Shown piece by piece: positions 25,850 to 35,186 of a stretch of DNA of 64,000 bases (positions within the stretch are counted from its first letter, which is position 1; each line of letters opens with the position of its first letter). The translations under genes and the position numbers were made by a program. The notes beneath the pieces are model-generated. The model was not told the origin of the DNA. It ran no database searches and saw only the letters and a program-made list of their open reading frames with translations. The DNA is from JBCCGI01 sp039029355 (GTDB lineage Bacteria > Planctomycetota > UBA1135 > GCA-002686595), in contig JBCCGI010000023.1 of NCBI GenBank assembly GCA_039029355.1, forward strand, positions 38,951 to 102,950, written 5' to 3'.

Positions 25850-26635
25850 CTAAACGATCGGCTTCCCGCGCTTCTGGGCCTGCGCCGCGTGGCGCTCGGC
25901 CCAGCGGCGCGCGGGGGCGTCGAGGCGCTCCGGGTCGTCACCCAGGGCCGCGGCGTAGCGCGCCAGCAGCGGCGGCCAGACGTCGTCGAACAGCTCCGGA
26001 CGCGGGGCGAGCTGCAGGCTGAGCCGCAGCCGCGCGAGGTCGCGGGCCCGCGTACGGGCGGGGAAGGGGCGCCGCTCCTCGTCGCGCGCCCGGGCGCCGT
26101 CGAGGTCGAGCACCACCACGCGCTGGGGCGGCGTCGGGTCGAGCAGCACGTTGGCGCTCTTCAGGTCGCGGTGCCGCAGCCGGCCGCGGTGCAGCCGCAC
26201 CAGCGTGTCCGCGAGCGCCGTGGCGACGGCCGCGCGGTCGCCCGGACCACCGACGCGGATCCACTGCCAGAGGGTGGGTACGTCGACGAGCTCCGCCAAG
26301 AGGATCGCCGGGTCGTCGCCGCGGCGGGGCAGGAACGCGGCCCAGGGCTGGGCGGTCTCGACGCCGGCGGCGCCGAGCCGCAGCGCGAGCTCGAACAGGC
26401 GCAGCGTACGGCGGCGGCGCTCGAACGCGCGCCGCCGTGGCGCGACGCGCTTGATGACGCCGTCGCCGAGCGGCGTGGGGAAGAGCGCCACACCCTTCTT
26501 CCACGACGCGGTCGGGAGGGGCGTGCGGCGCTCGAACCACCCATGGGCCTCGGCGAGCCACGCGCGCGCCTGGTCGCGCTCGACCGCCTCGGCGAAGCGC
26601 CCGCGGTAGCGCTCGCCGGCGAGGTCGTACGCCAT
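25850..26635 (-). CDS. Lipopolysaccharide kinase (Kdo/WaaP)-family protein
   Basis: 261 aa starting MAYDLAGERYRGRFAEAVER. The kinase-like core shows GDGVIKRVAPRRRAFERRRR (probable ATP-lysine region), the catalytic loop LHRGRLRHRDLKSANVLLDP with Asp and Asn, and VVVLDLDGARARD as the metal-binding DxD/DFG equivalent. This is the pattern of the Kdo kinase/WaaP family, which phosphorylates heptose or Kdo in the lipopolysaccharide core on the cytoplasmic side. Its ATG overlaps the polA stop by one base (TGATG). A relative without the catalytic loop lies on the other side of polA. Confidence 0.85.
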   Translation of the reverse strand: MAYDLAGERYRGRFAEAVERDQARAWLAEAHGWFERRTPLPTASWKKGVALFPTPLGDGVIKRVAPRRRAFERRRRTLRLFELALRLGAAGVETAQPWAAFLPRRGDDPAILLAELVDVPTLWQWIRVGGPGDRAAVATALADTLVRLHRGRLRHRDLKSANVLLDPTPPQRVVVLDLDGARARDEERRPFPARTRARDLARLRLSLQLAPRPELFDDVWPPLLARYAAALGDDPERLDAPARRWAERHAAQAQKRGKPIV

Positions 26636-29358
26636 CAGTGGGCCTCGAGCCAGTTCGCGCCGTGCCCGGCGTCGACCTGGAGCGGCACGTCGAGCACCAC
26701 CGCCTCCTCCATGCAGCGTCGCACGAGCGCGGTGGTCTCCTCGAGCTCGGATTCGGGCACCTCAAGTACCAGCTCGTCGTGCACCTGCAGCAGCAGCCGG
26801 CCGGCGAGGGCCGAGGCGGAGAGCTCGCGCTCGAGGTCGATCATCGCGCGCTTGATGATGTCGGCCGCCGAGCCCTGCACCGGCGTGTTGACCGCCGCGT
26901 TCTCGGCGAAGCTGCGCGCGCGCGAGTTCTTGGAGTTGATGTCCGGCGTGCGGCGCCGGCGGCCGAGCAGCGTCTCGACGTAGCCGGTCTCACGCGCCGC
27001 TTCGAGCAGGCCGTCGATCCACCCGCGCACCTTCGGGAAAGCGCCGAAGTAGCGGTCGATGAACTCGCGCGACTCGGTGATCGACAGGCCGGTTTCGCGC
27101 GCCACGCGCGACGGGCCCATGCCGTAGAGCAGCCCGAAGTTGATCACCTTGGCCTGGCTGCGCATCTCGCGCGTGATCAGCTCGGGCATCACGTCGAAGA
27201 TCCGGCTCGCGGTCGCGGCGTGGATGTCGTGGCCGGCGTGGAAGGCCTCGCGCAGGTTCTCGTCGCCGGACAGGTGCGCCATGACGCGCAGCTCGATCTG
27301 GCTGTAGTCGGCGGCCAGGAGCACCCAGCGGCCGCGCTCGTCGTCGAGCGGCGGCACGAAGGCCTCGCGCAGCTTGCGCCCGCGCTCGGTGCGGACCGGG
27401 ATGTTCTGGAGGTTCGGGTCGGACGAGGCCAGGCGCCCGGTGGCGGCCGAAACCTGGCTGAACGAGCAGTGCACGCGCCCGGTCTCCTCGTTCACGTAGC
27501 GGGGGAGGGCGTCGACGTACGTGCTCTTCAGCTTGGCGACCTCGCGGTAGAGCAGCAGCTTCTGCACGATCGGCACGTCGCCGTACTTCGAGCTGAGCGT
27601 CTCCGCGTCGGTCGCCCAGCCGGTCTTGGTGCGCTTCGGCCGCTTGACGCCGGCCTGGTCCTGGATGCGCAGCTTCTCGAAGAGCACCTCGCCCAGCACC
27701 TTCGTGCTGTTCACGTTGAGGTTCTCGCCGGCCAGCTCCTGGATGTCCCACACCAGCGCGTCGATCTCCTTCTCCATCGACTCGCCGGCGGCGGTCAGGA
27801 GGTCGACGTTGAGCCGGATGCCGCGCTCCTCCATCGCGCCGAGCACCGGCACCAGCGGCATCTCCAGGTCGTGGAACAGGGCCTGCGAGCCGCCCTCCTC
27901 GAGCTCGGCCGCCAGCGGCGCGTGCACGCGCCAGGTGAAGTCGGCGTCCTCGCAGGCGTACTCGGCGACCTGCTCGAGCGGCACCTCGGCCATCGTGATC
28001 TGCTTCTGGCCCGTGCCGATCAGCTCGGTGGTGGGGATCTTCTTCAGCCCGAAGTAGTGCAGCGCCAGGGAGTCGAGGCTGTGGCGCCGCTGCGAGCCCG
28101 CCACGCAGAAGCTCGCCACCATCGTGTCGAAGGCCGGCGGCGGCAGGCGCAGGCCGTGGTGGGCGAGCACGAGCCAGTCGTACTTGGTGTTCTGCCCCCC
28201 GAGCTCGTGCGCGGGGTCGGTGAGCAGCGGCTCGAGGCGCGCGAGCAGCGCCGCGGTTGCGTCGCCGTCCTCGTCCGGTGCGACGACCGGCGGCTCGGCG
28301 TTGCACGGTACGTAGAAGGCCCGCCCGTCGGCGGCCGAGAAGGACAGCCCGACCAGGTCGGCCTCGAGCGGGAACAGGCTGGTCGTCTCGGTGTCGAGCG
28401 CGAAGCGGCCCGCCGCGCGCAGCTCGGCGACCATCGCCTCCAGGGTCTGCTCGTCGAGCACCGTGACGTAGTTGCGCGGCAGGTCCGGCGGCGCCTCCGC
28501 GGCGACCTTCTCGACCAGGCTCTGGAAGTCGAGCCGGCGGAAGAGCTGCACCAGCGCCGCCTCGTCCGGTGCGGGCGCGCCGATCGAGTCGAAGGGCGGG
28601 TCGAGCGGGACGTCGGTGTCGAGCGTCACCAGCTCGAGCGACATCACGAGGTCGTCGCGGCTGGCCTCCAGCTTCTCCTTGGTCTTGCCCTTCACCTCGT
28701 CGAGGCGCTCCAGCAGCGCGGGCACCGAGCCGAACTCCGAGATCAGCTTGATCGCGCCCTTCTCGCCGATGCCCTTCACGCCGGGCACGTTGTCCGACGA
28801 GTCGCCCATGATCGCGAGCACGTCGATGATGTGCTCGGGCGTGGTGCCGAACTTCTGCTGCACCGCATCGATGCCCTGCACCACCAGCTCGACGCCCGGC
28901 TTGAAGACGTTGTAGAGCTTGACGCGCTCGGAGACGAGCTGCATCAGGTCCTTGTCGCCGGTGACGATCAGCACCTCGTGCCCGGCCTCCTCGCCGCGCT
29001 TCGCCAGCGTGCCGATCACGTCGTCGGCCTCGTAGCCTTCGACCTCGAACAGCGGGATACCGTGGGCGCGGACGACCTCGCGGATGTTCTCGAGTTGCTC
29101 GATCATCTCCTCGGGCGCGCGCTCGCGCGTGGCCTTGTAGTCGGCGAAGCGCTTGTGGCGGAAGGTCTTGCCGCGGGCGTCGAGCGCGACCGCGATGAGG
29201 TCGGGGCTCTCGACCTCGAGGATGCGCCGCAGCGTCGTCGTGAAGCCGTAGGTGGCGCTGGTCGGGTTGCCGTCGGCGTCGGTCAGCCCGGACCTGGCGA
29301 GGGCGTAGTGCGAGCGGTACGCGAGGGCGGTGCCGTCGAGGAGGAAGAGGCGGGACAT
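26635..29358 (-). CDS. polA: DNA polymerase I with both exonuclease domains
   Basis: 907 aa from the ATG giving MSRLFLLDGTALAYRSHYAL (another ATG lies four codons upstream). The 5'-3' exonuclease domain spans residues ~1-290 (LIVTGDKDLMQLVSERVKLY, IMGDSSDNVPGVKGIGEKGA). The 3'-5' proofreading domain keeps all its acidic residues: RFALDTETTSLFPLE (Exo I), GGQNTKYDWLVL (Exo II) and EYACEDADFTWRVH (Exo III). The polymerase domain has LLAADYSQIELRVMA (motif A), SQAKVINFGLLYGMGPS (motif B) and LLQVHDELVLEV (motif C). It fills gaps and removes RNA primers. It is the upstream gene of a two-gene unit with the lipopolysaccharide-kinase-like gene. Confidence 0.97.
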   Translation of the reverse strand: MSRLFLLDGTALAYRSHYALARSGLTDADGNPTSATYGFTTTLRRILEVESPDLIAVALDARGKTFRHKRFADYKATRERAPEEMIEQLENIREVVRAHGIPLFEVEGYEADDVIGTLAKRGEEAGHEVLIVTGDKDLMQLVSERVKLYNVFKPGVELVVQGIDAVQQKFGTTPEHIIDVLAIMGDSSDNVPGVKGIGEKGAIKLISEFGSVPALLERLDEVKGKTKEKLEASRDDLVMSLELVTLDTDVPLDPPFDSIGAPAPDEAALVQLFRRLDFQSLVEKVAAEAPPDLPRNYVTVLDEQTLEAMVAELRAAGRFALDTETTSLFPLEADLVGLSFSAADGRAFYVPCNAEPPVVAPDEDGDATAALLARLEPLLTDPAHELGGQNTKYDWLVLAHHGLRLPPPAFDTMVASFCVAGSQRRHSLDSLALHYFGLKKIPTTELIGTGQKQITMAEVPLEQVAEYACEDADFTWRVHAPLAAELEEGGSQALFHDLEMPLVPVLGAMEERGIRLNVDLLTAAGESMEKEIDALVWDIQELAGENLNVNSTKVLGEVLFEKLRIQDQAGVKRPKRTKTGWATDAETLSSKYGDVPIVQKLLLYREVAKLKSTYVDALPRYVNEETGRVHCSFSQVSAATGRLASSDPNLQNIPVRTERGRKLREAFVPPLDDERGRWVLLAADYSQIELRVMAHLSGDENLREAFHAGHDIHAATASRIFDVMPELITREMRSQAKVINFGLLYGMGPSRVARETGLSITESREFIDRYFGAFPKVRGWIDGLLEAARETGYVETLLGRRRRTPDINSKNSRARSFAENAAVNTPVQGSAADIIKRAMIDLERELSASALAGRLLLQVHDELVLEVPESELEETTALVRRCMEEAVVLDVPLQVDAGHGANWLEAH

Positions 29359-29440
29359 GGGGGCGAGCATAGCGGGCGAGGAGCGCGACTTCTCGCGCCG
29401 GAACGTGCTGCGGGGCGCGCGCGGCGGATAAGCTCCGGCG

Positions 29441-30331
29441 GTGAACGAGGTCCGAGTCCAACTGGCGCCCGGTGTGCCTGACCTGGCGGCGCTCGGCGTC
29501 GACGACGCGGTCGAGCTGCTGGCCGTCGACCGGCTGCCTTCGCGGGGCTCCGTGCTGGCGTCCGGCGAGCGCGAGTCGCTGGTTCGCTACCCGCTCCCGG
29601 GCACGGTCGGCCCCGACGGGCGCCGCGGCGGGAAGCCGCGCGGAGCCGGCACCGGTTGGCTGCGGCTCCAGCGCTTCCACCGCTCGTCCCTCGGCGAGCT
29701 GGTCCGGGTGCGTTTCACCGCTCCACGCAGCCTCAGCCTGGCCGAGCGGGCCTGGAACGTCGCCTGCCACCTGCGCGCGCACGGCATCGGCACGCCCGAG
29801 CTGTTGGCGGTCGGCGCGGGGGAGGGCGGGCTCTTCGCGCGCGCCTCTTTCCTGGTGACGCGCGAGCTCGACGGGCACGAGACCCTGGAGCGCTGGCTGG
29901 GCGAGGCGCTGTCGCCCGCGGCCCGCCGCAAGGGCGCGCTCGCGCTCGGGCACGCGCTCGGGCAGATCCTCGCGGCGGGCGTCGTCCTGCCCGAGCTGGG
30001 GCCGCGTTCGCTGCATCTTTCGATCGAGGCCGACGAGCCCGAGGGCCACGCCTGCGAGCACGGGCCCGAGCCGGGCGAGGGCGGCCCGCGCAAGAACCGC
30101 ATGCCGTCGGTCGCGGTGTCGGCCTTCGGCGGCGCCCGCGTAGCGCCCGGCGGCCTCGCGGCGCGCGCCGCGGCGTTGGCCGAGGGGCTGCTCGCCGGCT
30201 GGGAGCCGCCGGCGTCCGCGGGCTGGCGCTTCGCGGCGCGGGTGCTGGTCGCGGCGGCGCGCGTCGCCGGGCTCGAGCGCGACGCGCGCGCCCGGCTCTG
30301 GCGCACGGCGCTCGCGCGCACGGCGGGGTAG
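29441..30331 (+). CDS. Lipopolysaccharide-kinase-like protein lacking the catalytic loop
   Basis: 296 aa from a GTG start (NEVRVQLAPGVPDLAALGVD). Residues ~85-160 (LVRVRFTAPRSLSLAERAWN, ACHLRAHGIGTPELLAVGAG, FLVTRELDGHETLERWL) follow the N-lobe of the WaaP/Kdo kinase family. The expected HRD...N loop is replaced by LPELGPRSLHLSIEAD, and the DxD region by VSAFGGARVAPG. The fold may be kept without transfer activity. It faces away from polA and is followed ten bases later by a surface protein gene. A pseudokinase partner or a diverged kinase are both possible. Confidence 0.6.
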   Translation: MNEVRVQLAPGVPDLAALGVDDAVELLAVDRLPSRGSVLASGERESLVRYPLPGTVGPDGRRGGKPRGAGTGWLRLQRFHRSSLGELVRVRFTAPRSLSLAERAWNVACHLRAHGIGTPELLAVGAGEGGLFARASFLVTRELDGHETLERWLGEALSPAARRKGALALGHALGQILAAGVVLPELGPRSLHLSIEADEPEGHACEHGPEPGEGGPRKNRMPSVAVSAFGGARVAPGGLAARAAALAEGLLAGWEPPASAGWRFAARVLVAAARVAGLERDARARLWRTALARTAG

Positions 30332-30341
30332 GATCGGGGCC

Positions 30342-32495
30342 ATGCCTCGCTCCCTTGCCGCCGTCCTCGCGGTCCTGTGCCTCGGCGCAGCCGCCGTCCT
30401 CACGCTGCTGTCCGGCGACCGCGGCGCGGGTTCCTCGGCGCCGACCGCCCCCGGCGACGAGGCCTCGATCGCGCGCCGACCCCAGGCCGAGCTGGAGCAC
30501 GTGCCCGCCGTCGAGGCCGAGCAGCGCGCCGAGGTCGCGGTCGAGCCCGCGCCGGCCGCCGAGGACCCCGGCGCCGCGCGCCTGCGCATCACCGTCGTGT
30601 CCGAGGTGACCGGCCGCCCGCTCGCGGGCGTGCTCGTGCGCGTGGCGCGCAAGGGCGAGGCGACGTCGATCGAGCTGCCGGGCCCCGGCGAGGAGACCGG
30701 CCGCGACGGGCTGCGCGTCGTCGATGCACCGACCGGCGTCGAGCTGCAGGTCGCCCTGGGCGACTTCCGCTATCGGGCCGGCCAGATGCACTTCACGTCG
30801 CCGCTCGCCGCGGGCGAGGAGCGCGAGCTGCGCCTCGCCTATCCCGAGCCGACGCCGTACGTCCTCCGCGGCCGTGCGGCCGGGCGCGAGCAGGGCGAGC
30901 CGGTCGCGGGGGCGCGCCTCGAGGTGCGCCGCCTGGGCGACGACGAGCTGCTGGACTCGACCGAGTCCGACGACAGCGGCTACGTCGAGGTGAGCGTCGC
31001 GACCTGGGGCGGCGTCTACGGGCGGATCGACGCCGAGGGCTACACGTCGCTCTTCCTGCACCCCGCCGCCGAGGTCGCGGCGGCCGAGGGCGGGGAGGTG
31101 CGCCTGCGCCTGGCGCGCGCCGCGTACCTCTACGGCCGCGTCGACGGCGTTCGCGAGGGGCCGCTGGCGGGCGTGCAGGTGCAGGGGCTCCTCAACGGGC
31201 GCGACCTGTTCGACCCCGACGGCACCGGGCCGCCGCCGGGCTTCAGCCGGCCGCTGGCTCCCACGGCGGTCACCGCGGCCGACGGGACGTACGAGCTGGC
31301 GGTTCCCGCGCTCGCACGGATGCTCGTACGGCTGCTGCGCGGCGGCGAGACGGTGCGCCAGGAGCCCACACGGTGGGCGCTGGGCGCCAGCGAAGCGCGC
31401 GAGGCGAACTGGACCCTGGGCACCGCGGCGCGCGTCTTCGGGCGCGTGGTCGACCAGCACGGCAAGCCGGTGGCGGGGCTCCCGGTGATGCTCTACGAGG
31501 CGCGCGGAGCACGCGCGCGCTACCTGCGCCGCGCCAATCCCGGCTCGGTCGTCGCGAGCTGCGTCAGCGAGGACGACGGCGCCTTCGACCTGGGCGGCGT
31601 GCCGCCGGGGCGCTTCGTGCTCGGGCCGGTGCCGCGCGACGAGAGCCCCGAGGACGTCGCGCGTTTCCTCGAGGAGCTGCACGTCACCGGTGCGCAGCCC
31701 GAGCTGGCGCGCGAGCTGGTCGTGTGGCGTGGGCTCTACATCACCGGCACGGTCGAGCTCCCCGACGGCTCGCCGGTACCGGGGTCGGAGGTCAGCGGCT
31801 GGCCCGAGGGCGCGGACGGCGTGCTGAGCGCCACGGCGACCGACACGGCGGGGGGCTTCCGCCTGGGCCCGCTGGTGCCTGGGACCATCGGGCTGGAGGC
31901 CGAGTACCAGGGCTACGGCATCTGGAACGCGGTCGAGGTTGAGGCGGGAGCGCAGGACGTGCGGCTGATCCTCTCGCGCGGCGGGTCGATCTCCGGTCGC
32001 GCCGTGCCCGCGGTGGAGGACGCGACGGTGCGCGTGCTGCCGACCGACGGCACCGAGACCAGCGGCTTCATCGTCTCCTTCGGGCTCGACGAGGACGGCA
32101 CCTTCTCGATCGACTCGCTCGCGCCCGGCTGGTACGACGTCGTCATCGTGGCGGGGGAGGGCGAGGGCGGCGAGGTCCTGATCGGCTACGAGACCGGCAT
32201 CGAGACCCGCGCCGGCGCCGAGGTCTCGGGGGTCGAGGTCGAGCTGCGCCCGGCCGGGAACGTGCGCGTGCGCTACGAGGGCGACCTCACCGGGGTGCGC
32301 GCGCGCCTCTACAGCGGCGACAACGTGCGCTTCGACGTGATCGACCTGCCCCCGGGGGATCCCGTGCTGGTCAGCGTGCCGCCCTTCTACGTGCGCATCC
32401 GGGCCGAGGACAAGGCCGCCGGGTACGCCGAGGAGACCACGGTCGAGCTCGCCGCGATGGAGTCGTACGAGGTCGTCTTCCCGCTCGATCGGTAG
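30342..32495 (+). CDS. Exported protein with carboxypeptidase-regulatory-like (Ig) domains
   Basis: 717 aa starting MPRSLAAVLAVLCLGAAAVL, a signal peptide or N-terminal anchor. Successive beta-sandwich units of carboxypeptidase regulatory type occur: ITVVSEVTGRPLAGVLVRVA, EPVAGARLEVRRLGD, AARVFGRVVDQHGKPVAGLP, ELPDGSPVPGSEVSGW and GGSISGRAVPAVEDATVRVL. Such tandem domains make stiff extracellular or periplasmic rods, often on proteins that bind polysaccharide. There is no catalytic domain. It lies ten bases behind the kinase-like gene, so the two may be co-transcribed. The long inverted repeat at its 3' end may form a transcript-end structure. Confidence 0.78.
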   Translation: MPRSLAAVLAVLCLGAAAVLTLLSGDRGAGSSAPTAPGDEASIARRPQAELEHVPAVEAEQRAEVAVEPAPAAEDPGAARLRITVVSEVTGRPLAGVLVRVARKGEATSIELPGPGEETGRDGLRVVDAPTGVELQVALGDFRYRAGQMHFTSPLAAGEERELRLAYPEPTPYVLRGRAAGREQGEPVAGARLEVRRLGDDELLDSTESDDSGYVEVSVATWGGVYGRIDAEGYTSLFLHPAAEVAAAEGGEVRLRLARAAYLYGRVDGVREGPLAGVQVQGLLNGRDLFDPDGTGPPPGFSRPLAPTAVTAADGTYELAVPALARMLVRLLRGGETVRQEPTRWALGASEAREANWTLGTAARVFGRVVDQHGKPVAGLPVMLYEARGARARYLRRANPGSVVASCVSEDDGAFDLGGVPPGRFVLGPVPRDESPEDVARFLEELHVTGAQPELARELVVWRGLYITGTVELPDGSPVPGSEVSGWPEGADGVLSATATDTAGGFRLGPLVPGTIGLEAEYQGYGIWNAVEVEAGAQDVRLILSRGGSISGRAVPAVEDATVRVLPTDGTETSGFIVSFGLDEDGTFSIDSLAPGWYDVVIVAGEGEGGEVLIGYETGIETRAGAEVSGVEVELRPAGNVRVRYEGDLTGVRARLYSGDNVRFDVIDLPPGDPVLVSVPPFYVRIRAEDKAAGYAEETTVELAAMESYEVVFPLDR

Positions 32496-32651
32496 GAGCC
32501 CGAGCTCGCGATCCACAGCAGATCGCCTGAATCCGCCGTGGCGGCGTTTGTGCCTCCTCCGAGTCTCTCAGTGGATACGCGTCGTCGGCGCGCCTTGCCA
32601 CGACGAATTCACCCGGCCTTCTGTGGATCGCGAGTTCTTCAACGGACTCCT
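32493..32651. repeat. Imperfect inverted repeat of about 159 bases
   Basis: The two ends, read inward, share the words TAGGAG, CCG, CTCGCGATCCACAG (14 of 14 identical), TGAAT-CG-CGTGGC, and centrally CCGAGTCTCTCAGTGG against a diverged partner. The left arm begins at the stop codon of the preceding gene. The right arm ends 28 bases before the MATE start. It encodes nothing plausible. It could be a mobile-element remnant (MITE-like), a long transcript-end hairpin, or a palindromic repeat family that includes 6771-6810. No target-site duplication was found. Confidence 0.5.
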
Positions 32652-32678
32652 AGCCGTGGCGCGGCTACGGTAGCGCGG

Positions 32679-34115
32679 ATGTCGCCGTGGAGGAGAGAGA
32701 TCCGCGACCAGCTCCGCCTGGCGCTGCCGGTCATCACGATTCAGGTCGGCCTGATGCTGATGGGGGTCGTCGACACGCTCATGATGGGGCGGGTGTCGGA
32801 CGTCGAGATGGCCGCGGTCGCCATCGGCAACACCTGGCACTTCGGGATGCTGTGCTTCGGGCTGGGGTGCCTGCAGGCGCTGGACCCGATCGTGTCGCAG
32901 GCCTTCGGCGCCGGCGACGAGCCCGCGATCTCGCGCGCGATGCAGCGCGGGCTCCTGCTCGCGCTGCTGCTGTCCGCGCCGGTCGTCGGGCTGATCCTGC
33001 TCGCGCGCCCGGCGCTGGAGCTGTTCGACCAGCCCGCCGAGGTGATCCCGATCGCGGCGGACTACTGCCGCGTCTCGGTGTTCGGCGTGCCGGCGTTCCT
33101 GCTCTTCGTGGCGCTGCGGCAGAGCCTCCAGGCGCAGCACAAGATGCGGCCCCTGGTGCTGACCATCGTGTGCGCGAACGTGCTGAACGCGGCGCTCGAC
33201 TGGATGCTGATCCACGGCAACTTCGGGCTGCCGAAGATGGGCGCGGTCGGGTGCTCGTGGGCGACGGTCGTGGCGCGCGCGACGCAGGTCGGCGCGCTGT
33301 TCGTCTTCGCCGGGCCGCTCCTGTGGCCGCACCTGCGCCCGCTGCGGCGCGGGGCGCTCACGCTGCGCCCGCTGCTGCGGATGCTGGGGCTGGGGGCGCC
33401 GATCGGCGTGCAGTTCATGCTCGAGATCGGCGCCTTCAGCATCGTGGCGCTCCTGATGGGCAAGGTCGGGGCCGAGCTGGGCCTGGAGTCCGACATCGCG
33501 TCGCTGACCGACCACCCCGGCTCGGCGATGATCGGCGGGCACATGGTGTCGCTGAACCTGGCGGCGCTGGCGTTCATGGTGCCGCTCGGCATGTCGATGG
33601 CGGCGTCGGTGCGGGTCGGCAACGAGATCGGGCGCGGCAACTCGCCCGGCGCGCGCCGCGCGGCGGCGGTGGCGCTCCTCGGGGGGCTGCTCTTCATGAG
33701 CTTGACCTCGGCGCTCTTCCTGCTCCTCCCCGGCACCCTGGCGCGCGCCTACACCGACGAGGCGGGCGTGCTGGCGGTCGCCGTGACGCTGCTGCCGGTC
33801 GCCGGCATCTTCCAGGTCTTCGACGGCGCGCAGGTCGTGTCCGGCGGGGTGCTCCGCGGAGCCGGTGACACCCGGATCCCGATGCTGGTGCACCTCTTCG
33901 GCTTCTGGGCCGTTGGGATTCCCTTCGGCTGGTACATGGCCTTCGAGCGACGCCTCGGGCCCGCGGGCCTTTGGTGGGGGCTGGTGGCCGGGCTCGCGGC
34001 GGTGGCCGTCGTGCTCCTCTTCCGCGTCCGTTCCCGGCTCTCGGGAGTCGTCGCGCGCGTTCGGATCGAGGACGAGGAATCCGCCGTCCCTGCCGATAGG
34101 GTGGGAGAAGCCTGA
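32679..34115 (+). CDS. MATE-family multidrug/organic cation exporter
   Basis: 478 aa from the ATG giving MSPWRREIRDQLRLALPVIT. About twelve hydrophobic helices are visible. Early motifs are QVGLMLMGVVDTLMMGRVSD and CLQALDPIVSQAFGAGDEPA. The second half carries SMAASVRVGNEIGRGNSPGA and the VVSGGVLRGAGDTRIP signature, which pins it to the MATE family. These exporters use H+ or Na+ gradients to expel cationic drugs or metabolites. It is followed 12 bases later by the DUF368 gene. A substrate cannot be assigned. Confidence 0.92.
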   Translation: MSPWRREIRDQLRLALPVITIQVGLMLMGVVDTLMMGRVSDVEMAAVAIGNTWHFGMLCFGLGCLQALDPIVSQAFGAGDEPAISRAMQRGLLLALLLSAPVVGLILLARPALELFDQPAEVIPIAADYCRVSVFGVPAFLLFVALRQSLQAQHKMRPLVLTIVCANVLNAALDWMLIHGNFGLPKMGAVGCSWATVVARATQVGALFVFAGPLLWPHLRPLRRGALTLRPLLRMLGLGAPIGVQFMLEIGAFSIVALLMGKVGAELGLESDIASLTDHPGSAMIGGHMVSLNLAALAFMVPLGMSMAASVRVGNEIGRGNSPGARRAAAVALLGGLLFMSLTSALFLLLPGTLARAYTDEAGVLAVAVTLLPVAGIFQVFDGAQVVSGGVLRGAGDTRIPMLVHLFGFWAVGIPFGWYMAFERRLGPAGLWWGLVAGLAAVAVVLLFRVRSRLSGVVARVRIEDEESAVPADRVGEA

Positions 34116-34127
34116 ACCCCTGAGCGT

Positions 34128-35186
34128 ATGTCGAACCGCGAAACTCCCCCCCTGCGCGTCCTCGCCACCGGTTTCCTGATGGGCCTCGCGAACCTCGTCC
34201 CCGGCGTCAGCGGCGGGACGATGGTGCTCGCGATGGGGCTCTACGAGCGCTTCATCGGCGCGGTGGCCGAGCTGACGACCCTGAAGCTGTCCCGGTCGCT
34301 GATCCTGTTCCTGGCGTTCCTCGGGACGGGGTTGGTGGTCGCGCTGATCGGACTGTCGGGGCCGGCGGTGTGGCTCGTGTCCAACTATCGCTGGGTGATG
34401 TACAGCCTCTTCATCGGCATGACGCTCGGCGGCGCGCCGGAGCTGTTCCGGCTCGCGCGCCCGCTGTCGCTGCCGGTCTTCGTAGCCGGTGCGGCGGGGC
34501 TCGGTCTGATGATCGCGCTGTTCGTGGGGCTGCGGTCGGCCTCGGTGCCGCACAACGTGGTCGCCTTCGCGCTGGTCGGCGCGCTCGCGGCCTCGTCGAT
34601 GATCCTGCCCGGCGTGTCGGGTTCGTACATCCTCCTGATCTTCGGCATGTACGACGTGGTCATCGGGAGCCTGTCGGCGAGCGCGATCCGCGAGGACGTC
34701 GGCGCGTCGGCCGCGATCGTGGTGCCGGTGGCGGTCGGGGCCGCGGCGGGCATCGGCCTCTTGTCGAACGTGCTGAAGTTCTTCCTCGCACGCTTCCAGG
34801 GGCCGTCGCACGGGCTCCTGCTCGGCCTGCTGCTGGGCGCGGTGCTGGGGCTGTGGCCGTTCCAGGAGTCGGTGCACCCGGACCTCTCCACGAAGAAGGA
34901 GCAGAAGGCGGTGCTGGCGCTGGTCGAGGGCCGTGATCTGGACGAGGTTCGCGAGGAGTTCGGCGTCGACTGGGACATCGCGCGCTCCCAGGAGCTGCGC
35001 ATTGAGTACGCCGGCGCGACGCGCGGTGACCTGAAGGCCAAGGGCCTCGAGCTCGAGCGCTTCCGTCCCGGCTTCGGACAGATCGCCGGCTCGGTCGGGC
35101 TGGTGGTGGCGGGCTTCCTCCTGACGTTCGTGCTGAGCGGCGGCGGGAAGGACAAGGAGCGCCCCGCGGCGGGCGAGGCCGCGTGA
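34128..35186 (+). CDS. DUF368-family (PopT-type) polyprenyl-phosphate transporter
   Basis: 352 aa starting MSNRETPPLRVLATGFLMGL. The family's twin glycine-rich motifs are present: NLVPGVSGGTMVLAMGLYER near residue 22 and SMILPGVSGSYILLIFGMYD near residue 155, as expected for inverted membrane repeats. Around nine membrane helices are predicted by eye. An unusual hydrophilic insert of ~75 residues (TKKEQKAVLALVEGRDLDEV and following) precedes the last helix. DUF368 proteins are known to recycle undecaprenyl phosphate back across the membrane for wall and glycan synthesis. Its stop overlaps the lipoprotein start (GTGA). Confidence 0.88.
   Translation: MSNRETPPLRVLATGFLMGLANLVPGVSGGTMVLAMGLYERFIGAVAELTTLKLSRSLILFLAFLGTGLVVALIGLSGPAVWLVSNYRWVMYSLFIGMTLGGAPELFRLARPLSLPVFVAGAAGLGLMIALFVGLRSASVPHNVVAFALVGALAASSMILPGVSGSYILLIFGMYDVVIGSLSASAIREDVGASAAIVVPVAVGAAAGIGLLSNVLKFFLARFQGPSHGLLLGLLLGAVLGLWPFQESVHPDLSTKKEQKAVLALVEGRDLDEVREEFGVDWDIARSQELRIEYAGATRGDLKAKGLELERFRPGFGQIAGSVGLVVAGFLLTFVLSGGGKDKERPAAGEAA

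Noticed and set aside
26990..30652. A very long open frame on the minus strand across polA and its neighbours
   Set aside because: Antisense and frame-shifted open frames are common in very GC-rich DNA. The translation is an Arg/Ala/Pro-rich mix without domains.
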